64,000 nt of DNA from Anadara kagoshimensis (Eukaryota; Mollusca; Bivalvia; Arcoida; Arcidae). The position numbers were made by a program, and so were the translations under genes. Shown here piece by piece: positions 36,043 to 48,023 of this stretch. Location: assembly GCA_021292105.1 (NCBI GenBank), contig CM037873.1:10331489-10395488 (forward strand), given 5' to 3'. The stretch's first letter is position 1. Every line of letters starts with the position of its first letter. The notes under the pieces are model-generated. The model was not told where the DNA came from. It made no database searches and worked only from the letters and a program-made list of their open reading frames with translations.

Positions 36043-36267
36043 ATATTATCCATAAAAGGATTAGCATTCGCTGCTGTCTGGATATGTTGATCGGAGCCGA
36101 CCGGTATTCGCGCAACTAACGTGGTAGCATCCTATCAGATGTGTACACGGCTTAGTGACAGGTCACATATGTTTATCATGTAATAAAACAGGCGTCGTTT
36201 ATAAGTAACAGGTGATCATGTTTGTTAACGAACAACTGACCTAAAATCTGTTCGATTTTTTTTCAGG

Positions 36268-36560
36268 GATATTACAAGCCTAGACTTATCAAGTCCTTAA
36301 ACGTTTTACGACAACCATCACAATGCATTTGCTAAGCATGATGTCCCTGCCTGTATCCAAAATTATCCTGGATATACTTGACGTTACATAGTTCCGTGTT
36401 TTATTTTCAACTTTGATTACACATGTAGCTGATGTAGCTAGGTGAACAGTAAATGCTTACCTTTCCTAGGTACCCGGTCCCACTTCGCTGGTGGAAGAGT
36501 CTTAAGAGTTTAACTTAATCTGCCGAATTTTCAAAATTATCCTCTGCTTTTGGGATGGTG
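36268..36560 (+). mobile_element. PLE-tail fragment reaching into the RT C-terminus
   Basis: Begins in coding sequence: GGATATTACAAGCCTAGAC translates to GYYKPRLIKSLNVLR, which aligns with the QGYYKS and RLIKALKMFY blocks of the copies near 56.3 and 58.4 kb, then breaks. The 3' UTR follows (GTAGCTAGGTGAACAG, TGCTTACCTTTCC, CACTTCGCTGGTGGAAGAG), and the terminal block is diverged. It faces the minus-strand copy at 36748 tail to tail. Confidence 0.75.
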
Positions 36561-36747
36561 ATCAGACTTTATTATTGTCCTACCGAATCGGCATCACTAC
36601 ATGCCTGTTTTCGTTATATGTAGTGACCGCTTAAAGCTGGAATTTTGTTTTTAGTTGTCCCCAATATCCTTATATCGACTATTTACATTCGAACAAATGT
36701 GTTCCAGCTATGGATTTCATTTCTATAGTTTATGTAAATTGTTTATG

Positions 36748-36998
36748 TCAAAAACAAACATACTAATCCATGTCCGAATCACAATTTAGAAGCAAAGTAA
36801 AAACTTTGGAACTGACAAGTTAGGTAAGAGACATGAACTTCCACCAGGGAAGTGAGGCCGGGTGCTCCGGAAGGGTAAGCACCTCTTTTTTAGCTAGCTA
36901 CACCCGCCACGTGTGTAATCAAAGTTGTGTGAAAGGAACATGGAACTATGAGACGTCAAATATATCCAGGGCAATCCTGGACACAGAGACATCAAACT
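36748..36998 (-). mobile_element. PLE-tail fragment, well preserved UTR
   Basis: GTCAAAAACAAACATACTAA terminus, GAACTTCCACCAGGGAAGTG, GGGTGCTCCGGAAGGGTAAG, AGCTAGCTACACCCGCCACG, GTGTGAAAGGAACATGGAAC and ATATCCAGGGCAATCCTGG. It includes the last coding bases. The plus frame at 36833-37078 is antisense to it. Confidence 0.85.
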
Positions 36999-37957
36999 CA
37001 TTCGATTTTATATATGTCTGGATAATTCGTGATATAGTTGTAAAACACACAACTGGTCACTTTTTGGCATTTTATTGAATTTTCTTCGAATGTCAGTTGT
37101 CTAAATGTTAATTATCAGACACATTGCTACATTTTTGTACGTAATTATAGTTTGGTCATGTGTTTTATTGCATTTTTTGTGATTTATAACATAGGTTCAG
37201 GAATTACATCTTCGTTTTAAATCTTAGGTCATATATTTTAATTTAGAAAGAAAACTTATTACGTTATTTGCTTAAATCCGGAAGGAATATATTGCTGTGG
37301 CAGAACTGTAAATGACATAGACTACTTGATCGCCTTTGATGGAAAGTAATTTCTACTGATGTAAATTACTTTTATTTCGTATGGGAATTCTTTCTCTGTC
37401 ATTTCACAAATGTTCCCGATGACGAATTGAAATCTCGGATGAATAATTCCAATACCACACTGTCAATAAGTAATTTGATAAAGAAATTCAACATATAACA
37501 GTAACATTTACGTAACATTGTCACAGAGTTTTTTTAAGGAGGATTTACGTAACCACAAATTTGTTTAATTTGTAAGTCTAGAGTATATTTTTATCAAAAT
37601 GTATTTCAAACGTTTTAAATAAAGGTTTAACAAAGGATGACATAATTTCGCTCTGGTGTTATAAACAGTAGTCCCTTACGGAATAGTAACAAGATGATGT
37701 AGTAAAACTCCAAATGCACTGATGGACTATTTAAGAAATTAAGAATATGTATCACCAAAGTTGTTGTTGTCACAATTGCTTGTGTATTGCAGTTCTCCAA
37801 CTGTTTGATAAGGTGTAAAATATCGTTAAAAAATTAGCATTTGTCATTTAGAATTTGGTTAAGTAAAATACACTAGGTTTACATTAGCTAGTTTCGGGAT
37901 GATTGTATTAACAATGATCTCAGTACATTGAACAAAATCATACATTACAAGATATTA
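36999..37957. other. No supported gene
   Basis: AT-rich spacer between the two tail-to-tail pairs of PLE-tail copies. No structure recognised. Confidence 0.5.
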
Positions 37958-38225
37958 AAGTTTAACGGCCGTCATCAAATGTTGAGAAGTATGATGTCTC
38001 TGTATCCAAAATGAACTTGGATATATATGACGTCTAATAGTTCTATTTTCCTTTCATTTATTACATTTCCGTTCATTCTGTACAGACGTGCCATGTGTTA
38101 CTAGCTACACACGAGGCGCTTAACCATTTGGAGCACCCTGCCCTACGTATATGACATAATTTGCCAGTCTTCAGTGTTCTTGCTTTGCCTTCGATATAAC
38201 TAGTTGGACATGGATTGATATGACT
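37958..38225 (+). mobile_element. PLE-tail fragment
   Basis: Sense orientation: the GGCCGTCATCAAATGTTG block (the family's GRHH codons), GATGTCTCTGTATCCAAAAT, a UTR with ACTAGCTACACACGAGG and TTTGGAGCACCCTGCC, then GGACATGGATTGATATG. Old and diverged. Confidence 0.7.
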
Positions 38226-38274
38226 GAAGATGGTAAAACCAGGAAGTCGTTTTAATTTGATTGTACATAAGTGT

Positions 38275-38715
38275 AAAAAACAAACATACTAATCCACGGC
38301 CGAATCACAATCCAAAAGAATTGTAAAGACATTGAAACTGACAAGTTAGACACGTGAACATTAACTAGGGAAGTGAGGCCGGGGGCTCCGGAAGGGTAAT
38401 CACCTCCTGTTTAGCTAGCTTTACCTGTCACGTGTATAATCAAAATTGATTGAAAGGAACATGAAACTATGGGACGTCACATACTATCCAGGACAATCCT
38501 GGACACAGAGACATCAAACTGATGACGGCAATAAGACTTTTTGAGGGTCCTGATAAACCTAGGCCTTCAATATCCCTGGGTCAACATTTTAATTGTAGGC
38601 AACTTGCTTCGTTGCATAAAGTTCCTATAGTGGAAACAAGCTCTACCATAGCGTAATAATTGTGAAACAAATACACCATAAGCAGGAGTTTTAGTCGTAT
38701 GCAAAAGTGTTCCTT
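38275..38715 (-). mobile_element. PLE-tail copy with C-terminal reverse-transcriptase coding
   Basis: The minus strand reads from about 38715 as PAYGVFVSQLLRYGRAC, FHYRNFMQRSKLPTIKMLTQ and GY, hits one in-frame TGA, then in the same frame RFIRTLKKSYCRHQF and VSVSRIVLDSM before the natural stop at 38477-38479; the 3' UTR follows to 38275. The YGVxxSQLxRYxRAC block is a signature of the C-terminal part of reverse transcriptases in a repeat abundant in bivalves, which I take to be Penelope-like from memory; a LINE is the alternative. The copy is dead: 5'-truncated, one premature stop, and codons missing after the CRH block. Confidence 0.8.
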
Positions 38716-39954
38716 CTAATTCACTGGCCGATTATTGTAAGGTTATTCTAATGAAAAATGTCATTCTTTTTAAGAATGAATCAATTTATTAATTTATATA
38801 AATAACACACAGAAATTGACACATCATATTTTCCACATTATTTTTTAGTCTGTAACATGTAAATATGTAACATTAAATTAATGAAGTGCTTAATGTTCTC
38901 AATCTTTTTTCTCATTATGTCATTATGACTTAAATAATCTATAGCTAATTGTTAGGTTTTGCACTGTTTAATACCCAACCAATATTACTCTGTTGTGATG
39001 AGGTACATTTGTTCAATTTAATCTTAGTCAAATGGCTTGTTTTGTGTAAGTTTGTGCAAATATCTCTTGTCTAAATGGCACGTTTACAGCAACGTCTATA
39101 TGATTTTACATCGACATTGCACCTGCCAATTTTTATGTCATTTTCAATATAAATGTACCTATGTTTTAAGTATGTTTGGCTACAGTTCGTAGAATTTGAG
39201 CTGAAAAAAATAATATAGCTTTATATAAATACTATCTATTACTTATGTATCTTTGAATACTAGTGACAAATCCTTATCCTTTTCTAAGTTTATGCATTTG
39301 TTTGTGTCAAAAACTTTATGATGACAAAGATCCCATTATATTTTGCCAACTGAAATTCCATGCAATGATACCTTTTCTATGCCATTTTTCAATCCGATTC
39401 TTGTAATGCGTTAAGCGACCTGCCTTCGAACATATTTTACCACTGTGTAAAATCTACTGAATGTTAAAAGACAAAGGCATTGTTGCATCAGAGAATGAAA
39501 AACCTTACAGCTTTTACTTCTACTTAATTCCCCGATTCTGGTCACCATTTATAGTTAAAATGTTATTGAGTCTATAATATTTTATCAGGCAAAACTGGAT
39601 TTATTGCTACACTCACCAATCTACTCTATATTAGTTCTCTACACCGCTGAAATGGTTATTTAATTATGAAAAATGAAAATTGGAAAAGGTGTAGCCTTTA
39701 GACTTCATGTCAATCATTTGTCTTTATAAGCCACGTCTGTTTAAAATAAAATCAATCAAATTTCTCAAAGAGTTTTCTTGACACGTCTTGTTCAATGTAT
39801 AAACTAAAAAGATAAAGGCGTGTTAAAATCAATTTTCCAAAATAAAATAAAAAAATGATGCCTTAATATCTTTATCGATTGGTGCATTGTAAAACCCAAT
39901 CAAGTGAACAAAGTACTTTGTCTAAAAACGAAATGAACAAGGCACCATCTGAAT
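38716..39954. other. No supported gene
   Basis: AT-rich sequence without recognised elements. Confidence 0.5.
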
Positions 39955-40062
39955 GTTTATATTTTTATCCCCAGCACTTTGAGGAAAGAGGGGAATATAA
40001 AATTCGAACTTCCGCCCGTCCTATCAGACACTTCTTGTCCGGATTAAATCTCCAAAACTATG
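39955..40062 (+). repeat. Hairpin-headed dispersed-repeat-like segment
   Basis: ATCCCCAGCACTTTGAGG and AAAGAGGGGAATATAAAA form an imperfect hairpin comparable to that at 36004. It is followed by GAACTTCCGCCCGTCCTATC, a low-AT stretch that I have seen following such hairpins in bivalve sequences. The plus frame at 39879-40085 passes through it; it is more likely repeat than exon. Confidence 0.4.
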
Positions 40063-42161
40063 AATTACTACTTTACCAAACCTAATGCAAAGCATCAACA
40101 TTGATAAAAGATACGTATATTATTAACCCAAGTTTGTTTGTACATTTCCTAGGAATTATTGCCCGTTGAAATTAAGTGCAAATCACAAAAATACCCAATC
40201 TATATAATTGTTTTGTTCATTCTATTAGTCTAGTATTTTAATATAGATTGTAAGTAAGTGTATTGCAACCTTGACTGACTCCTAGAGGAACATCTCCAAT
40301 CAAATCTTTTTGTTGAGAGTTATTAGCAGTAGTTCTGATCCATCAAAAATTTAGAACTTGTTATTTATCATGAAAGATACATTAATAAAGTGAGATTTTA
40401 CTCAATATTTTAAATACAAAACATTTATAAGAAATTGTAACTAGATGGCACAGCCAATTAAATAAACATATCACTTTTTGTAATTTAAATTTAAAATGTC
40501 GGGGTTTTTGTCTTGTATTTGTCCCAAGGGAAAGCAATTTGAAATCAATTTTGGTAAATGATATGTGAAAAACTAATTACATGCACTTTGTAAAAACAAC
40601 CAACGTTGTGATGAGCATTGGTATATGGTAATTTAACTTTTAATTGTCTGACTAATATTTCAACACAGAAATGGGAGCCCTACTTGGAAAATAAAATATT
40701 TCTCCACGAATGCTGTGTTCCATTTTAACGAACCATAACAAAATATAAAAAAACACATTTCTATAACCACTGGTATTTTAGCGGTTTTGTTAGATTTTGA
40801 ATAGATTCAATTCTGAGCTTTTTTTTTTTGCTACATTTGTCAGAGAGAGAGAGAGCACTATGTTAGCGATTTTAGTTGCTCACAATGGTTTGTATTATTC
40901 GGTTTGTATGATTTATGTAATTCTACTTTTAGAATTGTGATTTGAACATTGATAAGTATTATTATGTTTGATTTGATATCTACGTTTTCGTGCATATATG
41001 TGTATATCCAGTTTGATGTAAGTTTTAATTTTTCATTATAAAGCATTTTAACGAAATCGTAATTCAGTCTGGATTAGTCATTTGGAAGACATTCAATTTA
41101 TACTCTAATATTTAATTTCCGGTAGTACCTTGTGAAGACAAAAGTAAAATAATTGTCATTGGTATGAACTGAAGCCATAAGTCAGTTGAACTCAAAACTT
41201 AATGCCTATACAGTGCAGTTTCATTTAAAACCAACATACACTCATCGTTGAAGGTGATTTCTTACGATAAATGTCGTTTATTATGTTTAAGGAGATACCA
41301 TATTCATGGACATTATCTTTTATTTAGCATTTCTGTTAAAGGCCAAGGGATTCAAAATAAATGAGATAAATTTGTTTAGCCTTCATAAAATAACATCAGC
41401 AGTTCAAAGATTCCCAATACTAAAAATATAAGGTCCTTTGACTTCATTGTTGTTAAGCTTTTATTGCATACATCTGTTTTCAACAGATTAACATTTACAG
41501 CAGAAAGGATAAAAATTAGAACTAAGCCCATAACTCAGTAAAGTATTACACCAACACCGAAAACTACTTTGAGGTCTATAGCTAGCTAGCTCTTCAACAT
41601 TTAATTTTACTATTTTAAGAATACTACTATGACATTAATGCACTTATCCTTTTATTCCCCAGACTCCCTTATAATTTTGAGTACATTGTTTAACAAAACG
41701 GGGTATTCCAATATTTAAATTATTACTCTGAATGGTGTTAACATTTCTCACAAACAATGTTAAGCATATCAGTTTACACGGCTACATCTACTTCGCGTAG
41801 TCACATCCCTACAAATGTGTGTGGGAACACGGAGTTAGGACAGGTAGAAGCTTCAATATAGTAATACGAGACCACATCAAATACACATCGATTTTAGCTA
41901 GCTCAAAGTTCTAGTTTAGGCTAATGGAATCCTTAAAGCAAACCGGAGTAAGTCCCTTTGAAAATATTCAATTTCAATAGAAAGTTACGATGATTAAACA
42001 ATCAATTTAAGTGAAGGAATATTAACATCGATTAATGGAATAATCGATGCTTAACCGGAGGTTATTTCAGGCTGATGTTTGTCGGATGTGAAATAGTCAA
42101 ATCGATAAACAATATTAAATAAAATATGCCATTTACATTTACTTTATTCATCACTTTAGTG
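40063..42161. other. No supported gene
   Basis: AT-rich, with a short (GA)n at about 40843-40853. No element ends or exon-like islands were identified. Confidence 0.5.
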
Positions 42162-42174
42162 TGACCTTTGACCT
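42162..42174 (-). promoter_or_regulatory. Perfect DR1-type nuclear-receptor motif
   Basis: TGACCTTTGACCT is the inverse of AGGTCA-A-AGGTCA, the direct repeat with 1-bp spacing bound by RXR and HNF4-type receptors. The sequence around it (42160-42240) is less AT-rich than its neighbours. A 13-bp motif can occur by chance, and no nearby gene start was identified. Confidence 0.4.
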
Positions 42175-42509
42175 TCAGATACCCGTTGCCTTGCGCCCGA
42201 AGACACGTACTCCATTATCCAATGTAATTTTGGAAGAACCCCATTGATACAAAATATATTCGAAATATATTATTATTTAACATTTTACTTGAATTATTTG
42301 AAACATTACATAGATTATAAACAATACCAGCTTCGGTCCATTTAGTTTTTACATATTCCGTACACATGTATAGCAATGGTAGACAATCTGACAGTAGACA
42401 TAGTGTTGATTACTTATAATTCAGGGTATACTAGTTGTGTATTACTTCATTATGATATTTTGTAAAGTGGGAAGTTTCAGTTCTTTTTTATTAGTCAATT
42501 ATTCCAATA

Positions 42510-42691
42510 CAGTCAAAGCTGCCTTTCAGGCCATCTCTATGTAATATAAGGACCACCTGCCTATCAAATCCAAATAAAATCCCCCCAGTTGATCTTTAAT
42601 GAATTTATTTTGGCCTGTGTATAACAACCACCTGTCCATTAAGGCCACTTTTACTGGTACCCTTTGATGACCTTTGTAAACCGCTTTGACT
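42510..42691. mobile_element. MITE-A copy, inverse orientation
   Basis: Starts CAGTCAAAGCTGCCTTTCAG after a TA, contains the inverse of the family words (ACCACCTGCCTATC, GGCCACTTTTACTGGTACC) and ends ACCGCTTTGACT. The right end is diverged. Confidence 0.75.
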
Positions 42692-43907
42692 TTTTATATG
42701 TAAAAAATAATTCTTTGGAAATTTCATTCCGCTTATTTATGTATTAAGATCAACATTCTGTGGATAGAAACATGACACATGGATGGTATTCTTTATTTAC
42801 ATATATATCGGAGCTTATAGGAGTATCGATTCTTCATTAAGTAAATGCACATCCTATATTTGAACGAACAAGTCGCGTAATTTTATATGGAAATTAAAAG
42901 TCTGAAAGCCATTCTAAAATTAACAAAACCAATTTCCACAAACCATTTGTCTTCAAAGGCAAAAACCGTTATTGATGATTGACCTATCTCCAGAGATTGT
43001 GAACAAATAAAGTCTAGATTGGTGCGTGATTTCATTGTTAGTGTTCAAATCATTTTTGCTCTCCGATCCATTATGTCTAAATAGATACGTATTATTCTAT
43101 GTCATGCATGCGAGTGAGCATTTCTATTGCCGTAAATAACAAGTGCTCTGACAACAAAATACTTATGTTCTACAGCTAATCATTTACATGATCAATTCGC
43201 TGATGTATTTTTTGAATCTCGAATCAATCAGAAACCTGATACGATAATGGTCTATAGATATTACTATCACCACTAAGCACTATTCACCTGACATTTTACA
43301 TCATAGTTGCATATTGAAAATCCCTTGGATCATTTGTTAACGTTTTAAACTCGATATTAATTATTGTACGAGTATTTTCAGTGGAATCTATTTTGTAGAA
43401 TATTTATACAATCATGGTAAACAATGTAGGCTATATAAATCAATATAAAACGTATGATGATTTTGACTTTATATATTAGTATGAGGGATGAATACAGACT
43501 GCTTGGCGGCTTTATCAATCTGAATTATATAATTAAGTGAACGATAGAATAAAAAATCAATTTATATGGAAAATGATGCAACTATGAAAACATTCAGACA
43601 TTCTTTTATTACGTAATATTATTGAATATAATGTCAAACAATATGATGATACATGAAGGTCCTAACAATTATGTAAGTGACTATATATTAATGGATTTTC
43701 AAATAAATTTCTATAAAATGACTGACTGCTGGTTACAGTTTTTTGTCGAAACAGTTATTAAAATGCCAATTTTGAAGTAAAGCATTCTCAAAAACAGGGT
43801 TTGGTGGACAATAAAATTGCATTTAATTGTGTGTAGTAAATCAACAACTCATTGCCACCATGTTACTGTGAATTGAAGACATTATATGACGGTTTAATAA
43901 ATTGAAA
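42692..43907. other. No supported gene
   Basis: AT-rich sequence without recognised elements. Confidence 0.5.
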
Positions 43908-44108
43908 GGGGATTTCAGTGGCCTAGTGGTCACAGCGCCTTTCGCCCCCCCCGATGTTCGAATGCCACTCGGAACAGATCCTAGTGTAAGAAAGTTTGTC
44001 AGTTACTTGCTGAATGTCGGTGATTTTCTCTCTATGAATATTTGTTTCCACAACCGTTCCTGAACTGATTGCCTCGAAAAATCTTGACTGTGGTGCAAAA
44101 AAAAAGTG
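43908..44108 (+). mobile_element. Full-length tRNA-derived SINE
   Basis: Box A TGGCCTAGTGG (43919-43929) matches the tRNA consensus well; box B is GATGTTCGAATGCC (43953-43966). Then come CAGATCCTAGTGTAAGAAAG, TTTGTCAGTTACTTGCTGAA, a decayed core (GGTGATTTTCTCTC, TTTGTTTCCACAACC), CTGAACTGATTGCCTCG and an A9 tail. About 200 bp. This is the only copy of its family in the window with head, core and tail together. The head could still be recognised by RNA polymerase III; mobility would need a LINE partner. Confidence 0.8.
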
Positions 44109-44740
44109 AACAGAAACATAGCGAAAATATTTTGTTTTACTTTACATTTACTTTGTCTATAACGCAAGAAGAAAATTTATTAAAATGGCATCATAATTAG
44201 GGAAACTGTTAGTGAAAAAGTACAATTTCCGGTTGTATTAGAGTTGTTCATCTAGTTGGTCACAATTAACACCGGAGTGTTTTTACTGTAAGGGACTCGA
44301 TGCTTTATGTTATAAAAGAACATCGGGATAATACGCGAAACAAATTTGTGAAAATATTCATGTAATTTACCTAATGCGTTTTTTAAGCAAATTTTAGTGG
44401 GATTGTTGATGGCCTTCCAATAAAACAACTGGACATTAACCTTTGACCTTTAAAAAGCCGGGAGTTTTATATTCAGAAGTTATATTATGTTTGTCTTTTT
44501 TGTATTTTGTTATTTTCATCATAAGCTTGTATTTTTTAATTTTTTCATTGCGTTAGATGTTGCTAAATGCATTTATAAAAAATTATATTTCTAAATAGAC
44601 TTGCTAAGGTAACAGGTCCGTTTAGTTCAGTAGTTTATACTGCGAGACATTATGCCGAAGGCAAGGGTCAGTGGTGGTTACGCTAACTTTTCATTATCCG
44701 TTATTCATATTTTCAAATTAACTTATGAAACTCTCGTTAT
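44109..44740. other. No supported gene
   Basis: AT-rich; nothing recognised. Confidence 0.45.
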
Positions 44741-44888
44741 CAAAGAAACATAATGATCCATGTCTAAATCACAATAACAAAGCGAAGTAAAAGTTGTGAA
44801 ATTGACACATTAGTTTAAACACGTGAATTTCCACAGTTGAAATGAGGTCGGAACTCTGGAAGGATAAGCACCTCCTGTTTAGCTAATG
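44741..44888 (-). mobile_element. PLE-tail fragment
   Basis: CATAATGATCCATGTCTAAA, AAGCGAAGTAAAAGTTG, CACGTGAATTTCCACAG and GGAAGGATAAGCACCTCCTG, ending in GTTTAGCTAATGG. Truncated within the UTR. Confidence 0.7.
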
Positions 44889-44984
44889 GTAAAACATAAA
44901 AATATAGGATATGATTCCTACAAAGAACATCTATAATGAATTTGAGTTGATATTTTGCTGTCTTTTTACTTGTATGTCTTGATG

Positions 44985-45194
44985 AATTGACGTATCGCCG
45001 GCTACGCCCACAATGTTCCGTCAAATGACCGGATGCTTGATTTACACGCAAATAGAATAAAAAAATCAGTCTAAATAGCGCCATTTAATGACGTCACTGA
45101 CACTAGTACGTCATTAGTTGCCGTGACGCTGCTTTGGTACCGTGATGGCGGCCAGTTTCGGAACATTGTGGGTGTGGCCGGCGATACGTCAATT
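44985..45194. mobile_element. MITE-C, 36-bp near-perfect terminal inverted repeats
   Basis: Left AATTGACGTATCGCCGGC then TACGCCCACAATGTTCCG; right CGGAACATTGTGGGTGTGG then CCGGCGATACGTCAATT. The arms differ at two positions. Total 210 bp, relatively GC-rich. The interior contains a perfect CRE (TGACGTCA, within 45085-45110) and further TACGTCA/TGACG words. AATT lies at both outer borders and may be part of the arms or the target duplication. Only one copy was seen. The arm identity implies recent insertion. Confidence 0.9.
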
Positions 45195-46321
45195 ATTAAA
45201 GAAGGTTGCAATTTTGTAAGCAAAGTACCATGAATATTATAAATGAACATTTGTATATAATGAAGGTGTTTATTTATACGTGTTTTCTATGTATTAATAA
45301 AATCAATTTTACACCAATTTGTCATAAAATGAATTGAATCGTGAAAAAACAATGGTCTGAGATGGTATTTTTTTTATTGTGCTCTCTTTTTTATGAATAA
45401 TATAAAGCTGGTGTTTTAGAGGATTTGAAATACTAGTTACCTTAACATCTTGGTAATTGTAATTGGTCAATAAAAGGGTATGTAAGATGATATAGAATGA
45501 CGCAGATATTGGCATAAAAACGGACTTAAACCTCTTTATGCGTGTAGAACGCTGCTATTATCACATAAACAGAACAATTTATGATTTCCTAACGCGTCAA
45601 TATAACACCTTTATATTTTCCCAACATGTATCATTATATCAAAATAGTATTTATCTTGAGTAATTTACAGGAATTTATAGAAGAAATTAATACCAATCTG
45701 GACAATTAAGTCATATTTTACTGAAATGTTCAAACAAGTCATTTAGATTTTTCACCAGAACAAACACCTGGATCTCGATACCAATAATTAACATCGATTA
45801 TAAACCCGTCACCAAAGCTTGAATCAGTTTACCTTAAATACAGCCTTGTCAATATTTCAATATCTTTTTCATGGTTGTAAAAGCAGAAATAGCTGCGTGA
45901 AGTAAGCTATAGATTTTCCAATTTACTGCCTTAGGATAAGGTTTCAATGATTTTTCGTCTGACTGGCATATGTATAAAACAAATAATAGCAGTCAATTAT
46001 AACGTGTTGTCACTTAGTAACAATCACTACAAATTGTGTTGATTTGTATAGTTACAAAAATTCAAAACTTCCACAATAAAATAGTGCTGTTTTTTCGGAA
46101 ATGTCCTTTGATGGGTCTTTTTACAGCAAAAATTAGAAGAGAGACATTAATTATGTATAATATAGAACTCACGGTGTTTTACATAAATCAAAACGGTTCT
46201 GTGGGGTGTTTTGATTTCAAAGTACAGATTTAAATCTATCTGACTATTTCGATTATTTTTCACCAGAATAAAATCTTATCGGGTATTTTTGTTCAGCTTA
46301 CATCCAACAATAATAGCGAAA
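45195..46321. other. No supported gene
   Basis: AT-rich sequence; small frames on both strands without support. Confidence 0.5.
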
Positions 46322-46535
46322 TACAGGCCTGTCAAAAGTTTAACATGCACCAAGCTAACGAATTGATACAAAATCAACAGCTATCACATCACCTTGTTAA
46401 TTATTTCTCGGCAGCTGTTATCTTTATCTCGACAGGTTATCTGTTAATGGCTATCCATATGTCGGCCACTCGGAAGCCGAGTTTTGACTCAATTTCTTTA
46501 ACCCAACGTTAAAATTTCGACAGGTCTATACTGTA
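46322..46535. mobile_element. MITE-B copy
   Basis: TACAGGCCTGTCAAAAGTTT, CAAGCTAACGAA, TTTCTCGGCAGCTGTTATC, TATCTCGACAGG, then the right end AAATTTCGACAGGTCTATAC and TGTA. It carries an extra CACTCGGAAGCCGAG palindrome shared in part with the next copy. Confidence 0.8.
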
Positions 46536-46817
46536 TGTGTGTATATAACATACAGAATATTGTTGTTGAATATCATAATTATGATTTAATAATAGCCATA
46601 AAATTAAGTAATTGCAAGCTTTAACGCACAAAAAGACGTTCGATACACGAAACTTGGTGCAATGTTCAATGATGTATTGGATTCTGGTACATCTGTACGG
46701 AAGATGATACACTTAAGCCTTTTAATATCAGTTTAATGTGAACGATTAAAAAGAAAATATTGAAAACTATATACAAAATAGAGACATGTATTTTAGACAT
46801 TTTAGACTTTTGTCATT

Positions 46818-47057
46818 ACAGTCAATACCCACGTAAAGTCGGTCAGATTTATAACAAGTGGTTGTTATAAAGTATTTTTATTCCATCCATTTGTCGTAAT
46901 TTGGTACGAAACAATATCCCCACAGATTTTAGACAGATTCTGCTTATCTCTTGACAAATTCTCGACCACTAGGAATAAAGATACGAGCCACTCGGCCACC
47001 GAGCATAGATTCCTGTTCATTAGCTCAATGTTAACCTCTTGTCAGGTCTGTACTGTA
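46818..47057. mobile_element. MITE-B-related copy with mixed ends
   Basis: The right end TTAACCTCTTGTCAGGTCTG plus TACTGTA is MITE-B, and GCCACTCGGCCACCGAGC corresponds to the palindrome in the previous copy. The left end TACAGTCAATACCCACG is instead closer to MITE-A. It may be a chimera or a nested insertion; the left border is uncertain. Confidence 0.6.
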
Positions 47058-47856
47058 ATTTAATATTCAATATCAAGGGCCACATACGGTTTATAATATT
47101 GCAATGCATTTATTATTATTATCATTTTGTATTAGTATTATTATTTTATAATACTATCTGGAACCTCTAGCAAGTCTCAATAAATTCTTCTCGAATCCTT
47201 CTAATGCCAAAATGAATTATTTCAATTCTCATTTCATAATGAACTGAATGGAACTTTACCGTATGTCAGCTATTTGCTAAAACAGCAATAGCTTGAACAA
47301 TACTGCGAGCCTGAATTTGACATATATTTGTCACGAATACAAAAAAGTTATGCAAAAAGTCTTTGTCTTTTCATAATACTTAGAACTTTGTATAAATAAA
47401 ATGCAATGCATATTTATTGAAATGAAATTTCTGCATTATAAATTGATTTATTGGACAATATGCATAATTAATGTTATAGAACGGTTCAGCTTAGTACTTT
47501 GTGATTTATATTAAACTATAGAAATAAAATGATGATGATGATAATAATGATAAATGTTGTACGCATAACAACAGATACTTCATGTTGCCGTGAGCGAGGC
47601 ATGTTGCGTGTCATAAATGCTTAAAAATGTCGCCACACGCGCGGTCGGTGTTTTCTCGGTGTTTCATCAACCTATAACGGTTATAAGATAATAGTAGTTA
47701 TCAATATCCATTTTACAGCAAAGTAATAAATAAATCAATACAGTGCTGATAAATAATGTATTGTAATATGAAATCATCCCCTTATTACTCCGCAGTAGTT
47801 AAATAGTCCTTAATGAATTTACTTCGCTTGTTGAAGCCTTTCCTGATTTTGGTTCA
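47058..47856. other. No supported gene; (GAT)n tract and a GC-richer patch
   Basis: A (GAT)n run at about 47529-47547, then a CpG-richer patch at 47585-47660 (GTCGCCACACGCGCGGTCGG) unlike the surroundings. The patch could be part of the upstream region of the exon candidate at 48.0 kb. Confidence 0.4.
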
Positions 47857-47886
47857 TGACGTCACACGTCACGTGGCACGTCCTAC
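47857..47886 (+). promoter_or_regulatory. CRE and E-box cluster upstream of an exon candidate
   Basis: A perfect palindromic CRE (TGACGTCA, 47857-47864) is followed within 6 bp by a canonical E-box (CACGTG, 47870-47875) in CACGTCACGTGGCACGTCC. CpG is otherwise scarce here. The cluster is about 160 bp upstream of the ATG at 48024. An acceptor-like CTTTCATTTTACAG ends near 47925, so the 5' UTR may be spliced. CREs bind CREB/ATF and E-boxes bind bHLH factors. Function is inferred from motif density and position only. Confidence 0.4.
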
Positions 47887-48023
47887 CTGAAATGCAAAAT
47901 TATCTATTGTTCTTTCATTTTACAGTTAACACAGCGGCTGAAACCATACAGGTGGAATTTTACATAAGGTGATTTAATGATTCCTTATTGAAATCCGAGA
48001 TTGAACTAAACTTCCATAAGTTG

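Noticed and set aside
36833-37078. Plus frame with similar frames at 23042, 53924, 56084 and 56351
   Set aside because: They look like a small protein family but are antisense translations of the 3' UTR of the PLE-tail repeat.
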